Origin: Cognatiyoonia sediminum | Lineage (GTDB): Bacteria; Pseudomonadota; Alphaproteobacteria; Rhodobacterales; Rhodobacteraceae | Length of the DNA stretch: 64,000 nucleotides | Reading direction: 5' to 3' | Assembly: GCF_900129845.1 (NCBI RefSeq) | Contig: NZ_FQXB01000004.1 | Coordinates: forward strand, 1-64,000 | Shown: in pieces, positions 58,312 to 64,000 of the stretch | How positions within the stretch are numbered: the first letter of the stretch is position 1 | How the letters are laid out: every line of letters starts with the position of its first letter | Position numbers and translations under genes: made by a program | The notes under the pieces: generated by a model | Seen by the model: only the letters and a program-made list of their open reading frames with translations | What the model was told of the DNA's origin: nothing | Databases searched by the model: none

Positions 58312-59480
58312 TTACGCTTGGTGGTACGACCTATGAATTGAGTGATCCCATCGTTTTGCTGGCGCTGGGCGCTGCTGTCGTTCTGTTGCTGGTTGTGATC
58401 CTCTTGATTGTCTCTGTGCGGCGTGCAGGGCAATCGGCGTTGATGACGCAACACCTTGCCAGCCAGATGGGCGGGCTGGGCAGCCGTGTGAATGAGTTGT
58501 CGAATGGTCAACAACAGCTTTTCGGTGGTCTTAACTCCGTCTCAGAAGCGCAGGCGCAACAGCAGGCCCAAACCTTGCAACTGATGGAACAGCGCTTGGC
58601 GCAGGTGAATGAAGCGATGGGCCAGAACCTATCGGCCAGCGCACAACGCACTGCGCAGTCGCTGGGGGAGCTTCAGCAGCGGTTGCAAACCATCGACAAG
58701 GCGCAGGAGAATATCACTAAGCTCTCAGGCGACGTGCTGTCTTTGCAGGACATTCTCTCGAACAAGCAGACCCGCGGGGCATTTGGAGAAATCCAACTCA
58801 ATGACATCGTGTCGAAGGCCTTGCCGAGCGACAGCTATGCGCTTCAGGCGACCCTATCGAACGGCAAACGGGCGGACTGTTTGATCCATCTTCCGAACCC
58901 ACCGGGGCCGATTGTGATCGACAGCAAATTCCCGTTGGAGGCCTATGAGGCTTTGCGGAATGCGACGAATGATTGGGAGGTCAATGAGGCGGCGAAGCTC
59001 ATGCGATCGTCGGTCAAACACCACATCAAAGCGATTTCCGAGAAATATATCCTTGAAGGCGAAACCGCTGACGGTGCGTTAATGTTTTTGCCGTCGGAAG
59101 CTGTTTACGCAGAGCTTCACGCCAATTTCCCTGAACTCATCCGCGATGGTTTTGCCGCCCGCGTTTGGATTGTCTCACCAACAACATGTATGGCCACGTT
59201 GAACACGATGCGCGCGATCTTGAAAGACGCGCGGATGCGGGAACAGGCGGGGGCTATTCGTAAGGAACTGAGCCTACTTTACGGCGATGTTGATCGACTT
59301 GGCGCGCGAGTGGAGAACCTCGATCGCCATTTTAGCCAAGCGGCGAAGGACATCACAGAGATCAAGATCAGCGCGGAGAAGGCTGGAAAGCGGGCGCGCC
59401 GGTTGGACAACTTCGATTTCGAAGAACTGGCAAAGGATGATGATCCGAAGGTCGTGCCGCTGGCATCCCCCAAATCATAA
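58308..59480 (+). CDS. rmuC: DNA recombination protein RmuC
   Basis: 390 residues. One N-terminal transmembrane segment (about 15-37) is followed by a coiled coil (about 60-160) and the RmuC nuclease-like domain with [16 protein letters not shown] and [17 protein letters not shown]. The start ATG overlaps the mutL stop (ATGA). Role: DNA inversion or recombination control, inferred from the family. Confidence 0.94.
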   Translation: MITLGGTTYELSDPIVLLALGAAVVLLLVVILLIVSVRRAGQSALMTQHLASQMGGLGSRVNELSNGQQQLFGGLNSVSEAQAQQQAQTLQLMEQRLAQVNEAMGQNLSASAQRTAQSLGELQQRLQTIDKAQENITKLSGDVLSLQDILSNKQTRGAFGEIQLNDIVSKALPSDSYALQATLSNGKRADCLIHLPNPPGPIVIDSKFPLEAYEALRNATNDWEVNEAAKLMRSSVKHHIKAISEKYILEGETADGALMFLPSEAVYAELHANFPELIRDGFAARVWIVSPTTCMATLNTMRAILKDARMREQAGAIRKELSLLYGDVDRLGARVENLDRHFSQAAKDITEIKISAEKAGKRARRLDNFDFEELAKDDDPKVVPLASPKS

Positions 59481-59485
59481 ATTCC

Positions 59486-60145
59486 ATGTACGCCGCTGCC
59501 CTTTTCGACATGGATGGTTTGCTGTTGGACACCGAGCGGGTCTATTTGCGCACGTTCTTACAGGCCGCAGAAGACCTTCGATTTCCGTTTCCAGATGAAC
59601 TCGATCCGATTTTTCGCCGCATGGTCGGCTTACGCGCAAAAGACAGCGCGCAGATCATGGACGAAAGGCTTGGCGTTCACATCGATGTTGCGGCGTTCAA
59701 CGAGGCTTGGAGCCACCATACCGTTAAAGCGTTAGAAAAAGAGATGCCACTGCAGGCAACGGTCAGAGAAACATTGCAGCGCGTTGCAGAGGCTAAAGTC
59801 CCTTGCGCCGTCGCAACCTCAACCCGAACATTTTTCGCCATTGATCATTTGGAACGGGCGGGAATTGCGGAGTTCTTTGATGTCGTCATCGGCGGGGAGC
59901 AGGTGAGCAAGGGCAAGCCAGCGCCTGAAATTTACCTTCGAGCGGCTGAGGCCCTTGGCGTGGATATTACAAAATGCGCAGCTTTTGAGGACAGCAATAC
60001 TGGCATCCGAGCGGCGGTCGCCTCGGGCGCGCGGGCGGTTCAAATCCCTGATATGGTTGAACCGACAGAAGAGGTCAGAGCGCTGGGTCATTCGATAGCG
60101 CAGGATCTTATGGGCGCCGCGCGGCATATCGGGTTGATCAAATAG
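59486..60145 (+). CDS. HAD-family phosphatase (beta-phosphoglucomutase-like)
   Basis: 219 residues. The catalytic motif FDMDGLLLDTE (Asp8 and Asp10) and GKPAPEIYL, plus EDSNTGIRAA, are intact. It acts on a small phosphorylated compound. It follows rmuC by five bases and is closed by a terminator. Confidence 0.92.
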   Translation: MYAAALFDMDGLLLDTERVYLRTFLQAAEDLRFPFPDELDPIFRRMVGLRAKDSAQIMDERLGVHIDVAAFNEAWSHHTVKALEKEMPLQATVRETLQRVAEAKVPCAVATSTRTFFAIDHLERAGIAEFFDVVIGGEQVSKGKPAPEIYLRAAEALGVDITKCAAFEDSNTGIRAAVASGARAVQIPDMVEPTEEVRALGHSIAQDLMGAARHIGLIK

Positions 60146-60146
60146 A

Positions 60147-60174
60147 AAAGACCCCTGAAATCAGGGGCCTTTTC
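60147..60174. terminator. Rho-independent terminator
   Basis: CCCCTGA and TCAGGGG pair around AA at 60152-60167, with A and T rich flanks; it separates the HAD phosphatase from the convergent chrR gene and can work in both directions. Confidence 0.85.
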
Positions 60175-60203
60175 GGTGCACACTTAGATGGTTTGGAGCT
60201 ACA

Positions 60204-60866
60204 TCAAATACGCACAAACTTTTGGGCAATACGTGGCAGGAAGGCGTTGAACTTCAACGGGGCGTCCGTTGCCGCGAGGCAAATACAATCCTCGCCCGGA
60301 GCGGCGACAGGTGTATGCTGCAAATCTTCGTTTGCAACTTCAACGTCGCCCGCGCTGAACGTGTCCTCTTCGTCAGCAAAGGCCCCCTTCAGAACCAGCG
60401 TCAGTTCCGTTCCGTTGTGGCCGTGATCCGGCACCGCGGTTCCGCCTGGGATTTTAAGCAAACGCACCGTGGCATCTTTCGATGTTGGCAAAATCATCTG
60501 GCTGACACCGCCACCAATTTTGCGCCATTTCACGTCTTCTAATCCGCCGCCAATATAGTCTTGCAATGGTGCAGGAATGTCAGAGGTTTTCGCCGCTGAC
60601 TTCGCCTCTTCCTTCCGGAACGCATTATCCGCGATCAATGCAAGCGTTGCTTCAAGGCTGTCTTCTGACAGCTCCACGGGCTCGCCCGACATCATCACTT
60701 CGCCGCCAACGGCTTCATACTCTGCCAATGCCGCGCGGCATTCGTCACACATGGAGATATGCGTTGCCACAACAAGGTTGAACGCTTCTGGCAATGTGCC
60801 TGCTGCATAGCCCATCAGCAGTTCGTCAGTGAGGTGGTGTTTTATCTGTTTCATCGTCGTCATCAT
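60204..60866 (-). CDS. chrR: ChrR-family zinc-dependent anti-sigma factor
   Basis: 220 residues. The N-terminal zinc-binding part has His10/His11, His36, Cys40 and Cys43 (ATHISMCDECRAA). The C-terminal cupin domain carries PDHGHNGTELTLVLKG. ChrR sequesters RpoE; singlet oxygen releases it. The gene follows rpoE with an overlapping ATGATGA, so the two are cotranscribed. Confidence 0.95.
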   Translation of the reverse strand: MMTTMKQIKHHLTDELLMGYAAGTLPEAFNLVVATHISMCDECRAALAEYEAVGGEVMMSGEPVELSEDSLEATLALIADNAFRKEEAKSAAKTSDIPAPLQDYIGGGLEDVKWRKIGGGVSQMILPTSKDATVRLLKIPGGTAVPDHGHNGTELTLVLKGAFADEEDTFSAGDVEVANEDLQHTPVAAPGEDCICLAATDAPLKFNAFLPRIAQKFVRI

Positions 60867-61414
60867 TTCATTGCGTGGCGGAGCCGTTCGAGAGCCAATC
60901 TAATACGTGATTTGATTGTCCCTAAAGGCAACCCCGTCTCGGCTGCTATTTCGCTATGTGAGAGATCGCCAAAGTAGGCTTTCTCAATCAACGTCCTTTG
61001 TTTCTCGGGCAGCTGGGCCAAAGCTTGACCCAACTGATCTGTTTCTTCTTGTAGGGCCATAGCGTCTGCCTGATCTGGCTCTGCTTCAGGACCCCATGGC
61101 AAATCCTCTGGCTCAGGCCGTCGCTGCTTGCGCAGCATGTCGATCCGCCGGTTCCGTGCGATGGTGAAGATCCACGTCGACACGCTCGCTTTGGCCGGAT
61201 CAAACATATGGGCCTTGCGCCACAGGGTGGCCATTACATCTTGTGCGCATTCTTCTGCCACATCGTGGCTTGCGCCTGACTTCATCAAAAACGATTTCAC
61301 ACGGGGCGCGAAATGGCTGAACAATTCGGCAAAAGCCTCTTTGTCCTGCGTATCGCGCACGGCGTAGATCTGGGTCACCCACATCAGCCGCGTGTTCGCT
61401 TCAGTATCCGTCAC
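60863..61414 (-). CDS. rpoE: ECF11-type RNA polymerase sigma factor RpoE
   Basis: 183 residues from GTG at 61414. Sigma regions 2 (AFAELFSHFAPRVKSFL, DPAKASVSTWIFTIARNRRID) and 4 (LPEKQRTLIEKAYFGDLS, then AAETGLPLGTIKSRIRLALER) are intact. GTG at 61414 gives a family-like length and has GAGG about nine bases upstream; the open frame to ATG codons at 61513 or 61519 would add about 35 non-conserved residues. A promoter-like element at 61524-61553 would start transcription near 61517. Confidence 0.9.
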   Translation of the reverse strand: MTDTEANTRLMWVTQIYAVRDTQDKEAFAELFSHFAPRVKSFLMKSGASHDVAEECAQDVMATLWRKAHMFDPAKASVSTWIFTIARNRRIDMLRKQRRPEPEDLPWGPEAEPDQADAMALQEETDQLGQALAQLPEKQRTLIEKAYFGDLSHSEIAAETGLPLGTIKSRIRLALERLRHAMK

Positions 61415-61523
61415 AGTTTCCGACCTCACGGAACGGCGCTTCACCCCCTGGTGATGCGGTTTGCGGTCCAGAACCAGCTCTGCACCCGCTTTGTCCGTCT
61501 CTCGTGATGACATTAACATATAA

Positions 61524-61553
61524 TCGTTACGACGCTAAATTCTTATTGGATCA
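61524..61553 (-). promoter_or_regulatory. RpoE-type (ECF11) promoter of rpoE-chrR
   Basis: On the minus strand TGATCC (61553-61548) is separated by 18 bases from TAACGA (61529-61524). This matches the RpoE promoter form known in Rhodobacter, with TGATCC as -35 and a TAA-type -10. It implies that RpoE activates its own operon. Confidence 0.7.
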
Positions 61554-61642
61554 AACTTTTTTGTGTCCTTCTTTTTCATCCGCTCTACGTCATGGGCCGT
61601 AAGAAGCCCAAACCAAGACTTGGGTGACAAGGAAGACCAAAT

Positions 61643-62941
61643 ATGCCGTTTGAGACTGGAACCGCAGCGCCACGAAAAATTGCTGTGATTGGGGCTGGGA
61701 TTTCAGGAATGGGGGCGGCGCATCTGCTGGCCAAAGACCATCGTGTTGTTCTGTTTGAAGCCGAAGACCGTTTGGGCGGCCATGCGCGCACTAAGATGGC
61801 GGGGCCAAACCGCGACACGCCTGTCGATACCGGGTTCATCGTTTACAACTACGTGAACTACCCAAATTTGGTGAAGCTTTTCGATCACCTCGACGTGCCG
61901 GTAATGAAAAGCAACATGAGCTTTGGCGCGTCCTTTGATGGGGGTCGCTTGGAATACGGGTTGGCAAGCCTCAACGCCTTGTTTGCCACGCGTCGAAATT
62001 TGGTCAGCCCGAAGTATTACCGTATGATCCGTGATCTGACGGTGTTCAACAAACACGGGTTAGAGGCCAGCAAAGAAGACGGCATGACCATTGGCGGCTT
62101 GATGGAAAAGCTGCGCCTGAGTGATTTTTTCCGCGACCACTACATTTTGCCGTTCTCCGGTGCGATTTGGTCGACGCCCAAGCAAAAGATCATGGATTTC
62201 CCAGCTCATGCCTTGCTGAAGTTCTTTGACAACCACGCGCTCCTTGCGGCGACGGGTCAGCACCAATGGTACACCGTGAAGGGTGGTTCAGAGCAGTATG
62301 TCGCCCGACTTGGCGCAGACATGGATCGCCGCGGCGTTGACGTCAGATTGGCGGCTCCGATCAATGCGGTGCAGCGCACACCATTTGGTGTTCAGGTTAA
62401 GACCTATGGGTCTGAGTGGGAGATGTTTGATGAGGTTGTATTTGCGACACACTCAGACGACACCTTGAAAATGTTGGCTGATCCGACGCCAACGGAACAA
62501 GCAACGCTTGGTGCCGTTCGGTATCAGCCGAACAAAGTTGTCCTACACTCCGACACGTCGATTATGCCAAAACGTCGTGCGGTTTGGTCGTCTTGGATTT
62601 ATACAGAGGATAAAGACAAGAAGACCGATCAGATCGACCTGACCTACTGGATGAACTCCCTACAAAATATCCCGCAAGATCAGCAGTTTATGGTGACATT
62701 GAATTCAACCCGCCAGATCCGTGAAGAGCTGATTTGGGATGAATGCACGTTGCGCCACCCAGTTTACGACAACGCCGCCTTGGCCGCGCAAGAACAGGCT
62801 GCCGCGATGAACGGATCAAACCGGACTTGGTTCTGCGGAGCGTGGATGAAAAATGGTTTCCACGAGGACGGATTGTCCTCAGCCTATGACGTCGTTCACG
62901 CTCTCAATGCGGTTGAGCGTCTGGAAATGGCGGCGGAGTGA
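61643..62941 (+). CDS. FAD-dependent oxidoreductase of the RpoE regulon
   Basis: 432 residues. GAGISGMG (17-24) is the FAD-binding motif, with an amine-oxidase-like fold. In Rhodobacter sphaeroides a similar flavoprotein gene (RSP_1091) followed by a DUF1365 and a transporter gene belongs to the RpoE regulon and has been linked to cyclopropane or furan fatty acid formation. It starts the operon here, divergent from rpoE. No clear RpoE promoter was found on the plus strand before it. Confidence 0.88.
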   Translation: MPFETGTAAPRKIAVIGAGISGMGAAHLLAKDHRVVLFEAEDRLGGHARTKMAGPNRDTPVDTGFIVYNYVNYPNLVKLFDHLDVPVMKSNMSFGASFDGGRLEYGLASLNALFATRRNLVSPKYYRMIRDLTVFNKHGLEASKEDGMTIGGLMEKLRLSDFFRDHYILPFSGAIWSTPKQKIMDFPAHALLKFFDNHALLAATGQHQWYTVKGGSEQYVARLGADMDRRGVDVRLAAPINAVQRTPFGVQVKTYGSEWEMFDEVVFATHSDDTLKMLADPTPTEQATLGAVRYQPNKVVLHSDTSIMPKRRAVWSSWIYTEDKDKKTDQIDLTYWMNSLQNIPQDQQFMVTLNSTRQIREELIWDECTLRHPVYDNAALAAQEQAAAMNGSNRTWFCGAWMKNGFHEDGLSSAYDVVHALNAVERLEMAAE

Positions 62942-63690
62942 ACGCGGTCGAACATATCAGTGGGGAGACCTACCACGGTCGCCGCGGCGCGGTGAAAAAC
63001 GCGTTTCGGTACTCCATTGATTATGTACTTTTGGACGCAGAAGCATTGGTGAAAGCACCCACACTCTTTGCGCGCAACAAAGCCTCTTTGATGTCTCTGC
63101 AAGACAGCGACCACGGTGGTCCGCCGAAGGAAGGCAAAGGTGCGCAATGGGTGCGCGACGTCTTGTCGGCGCATGGTATCCATTTGGACGGTCGGATCGA
63201 GTTGCTGGCCCAACCGCGTGTGTTGGGGCATGTGTTCAATCCGGTGAGTTTCTGGCTGTGCTATGACGGATACGCGCTCAAGGCCGTGATTGCAGAAGTC
63301 ACGAATACATTCGGCGACCGGCATTCGTACCTCTGCGCGCATGATGATCTGCGCGAGATCACCAAGGACGAAACGCTACAGGCGCAAAAGCTGATGCATG
63401 TCTCTCCTTTTCAACCTATTGAAGGCGGCTACACCTTCCGGTTCGACATAAAAGCGACCGATATACTGATCCACATCGACTATTCCCGCGGAAACGGTGG
63501 ATTGGTTGCGACGCTGAAGGGCCCGCGCAAGCCACTGACCAACCGGTCGATCCTAGAGGCGGTGGTGCGGCGTCCCTTCGGTTCTCGACGCGTTCTCACA
63601 TTGATCCATTGGCAGGCGCTTAAATTGTGGTTCAAGGGGGCGACGTTCCGGTCCCAACCTGTGGCCCCGTCCGAAGAAGTGAGCAGATGA
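62938..63690 (+). CDS. DUF1365 protein
   Basis: 250 residues. DUF1365 is recognised from YHGRRGAVKNAFRYSIDYVL, LGHVFNPVSFWLCYD and the C-terminal LKGPRKPLTNRS. The exact function is unknown; it is linked to unusual fatty acids by context. The GTG start overlaps the flavoprotein stop (GTGA). The transporter gene overlaps its stop by four bases. Confidence 0.9.
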   Translation: MNAVEHISGETYHGRRGAVKNAFRYSIDYVLLDAEALVKAPTLFARNKASLMSLQDSDHGGPPKEGKGAQWVRDVLSAHGIHLDGRIELLAQPRVLGHVFNPVSFWLCYDGYALKAVIAEVTNTFGDRHSYLCAHDDLREITKDETLQAQKLMHVSPFQPIEGGYTFRFDIKATDILIHIDYSRGNGGLVATLKGPRKPLTNRSILEAVVRRPFGSRRVLTLIHWQALKLWFKGATFRSQPVAPSEEVSR

Positions 63691-64000
63691 ACGCGCTTGG
63701 TCAGCGGTTGCCGGCCTACAGCCTGTTCGCGGCTGTGATCGCTGCCGCAGGCTTACCAATCTACATCTACGCACCAAAATACTATGCCGACACTTATGGC
63801 GTTAGCTTAACGGCGCTTGGTGCGCTTCTATTCGCACTACGCCTATTTGATGTCGTCCAAGACCCTGTTTTGGGCTGGATCAGTGAACGCTTGCGCGGGG
63901 GAAAGGCTTTCTGGGTCAGCATGGGCGCGGTTCTTTTGGCCGTTTCGATGTGGGGGTTGTTTGCTGTCGATCCTCTGTTCGATCCGATTTGGTGGTTTGG
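63687..64000 (+). CDS. MFS/GPH-type transporter, N-terminal part
   Basis: 104 codons are present; the frame runs off the right edge. The first transmembrane segments are visible and the loop LRLFDVVQDPVLGWISER matches GPH/MFS sugar-cation symporter-like proteins. The start ATG overlaps the DUF1365 stop. Position and type fit RSP_1089 of Rhodobacter. Further genes of the operon probably lie beyond the window. Confidence 0.88.
   Translation, partial: MNALGQRLPAYSLFAAVIAAAGLPIYIYAPKYYADTYGVSLTALGALLFALRLFDVVQDPVLGWISERLRGGKAFWVSMGAVLLAVSMWGLFAVDPLFDPIWWF

Overview
This window looks like a chromosomal segment of a marine alphaproteobacterium of the Roseobacter group (Rhodobacteraceae). The pointers are a CcrM-type GANTC methylase, a VPLPA-CTERM sorting tail, DUF4170, DUF2125, DUF3035 and DUF3576 proteins, an ECF11-type RpoE-ChrR pair beside a flavoprotein/DUF1365/transporter operon, and a DddQ-like DMSP lyase. 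The genus cannot be fixed from sequence alone. No tRNA, rRNA or CRISPR array was seen.

Layout. 1-3500 is accessory: the right end of an IS3-family element, a VPLPA-CTERM exported protein, a membrane-anchored winged-helix regulator and small secreted proteins. 3630-6180 holds rnhB, a ccrM-like methylase preceded by three GANTC sites, and a TetR regulator whose likely operator abuts its start codon. 6181-12416 holds a double cupin, an AlkB-type hydroxylase, mutY, a DciA-like protein, a DsbA-like protein, a CoA-transferase and lpxK. 12409-15934 carries a Kdo-transferase-like gene, DUF4170, cysQ and pmbA. 16041-26212 carries DUF2125, an SDR/crotonase/flavoprotein run, holA-lptE-leuS, DUF3576 and a porin. 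26212-32682 has a YggS-like gene, an RluA-family gene, MmgE/PrpD plus aldehyde dehydrogenase, a 1-Cys peroxiredoxin, an L,D-transpeptidase and a glycosyltransferase.

32741-46362 contains the conserved rbfA-truB-rpsO-pnp series on the minus strand, broken up by other genes. A DddQ-like gene sits between rbfA and truB. A DUF1643 gene and a frameshifted RTX-like gene sit between truB and rpsO. A block of roughly 7.5 kb lies between rpsO and pnp, with a 2OG oxygenase, LysR regulator, Tat-exported haloalkane dehalogenase and a Zur-box-preceded ZrgA/ABC/DUF3299 zinc operon.

46460-60145 is mostly housekeeping on the plus strand: dapB, rsmB, a heparinase-like gene, purH, lspA, a DUF3035 lipoprotein, two M16 peptidases, mutL, rmuC and a HAD phosphatase. 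The window ends with chrR and rpoE (minus) divergent from the flavoprotein-DUF1365-transporter operon, which matches the singlet-oxygen stress locus of Rhodobacter. Zinc starvation, singlet oxygen stress, DMSP use and cell-cycle DNA methylation are the main identifiable physiological themes.
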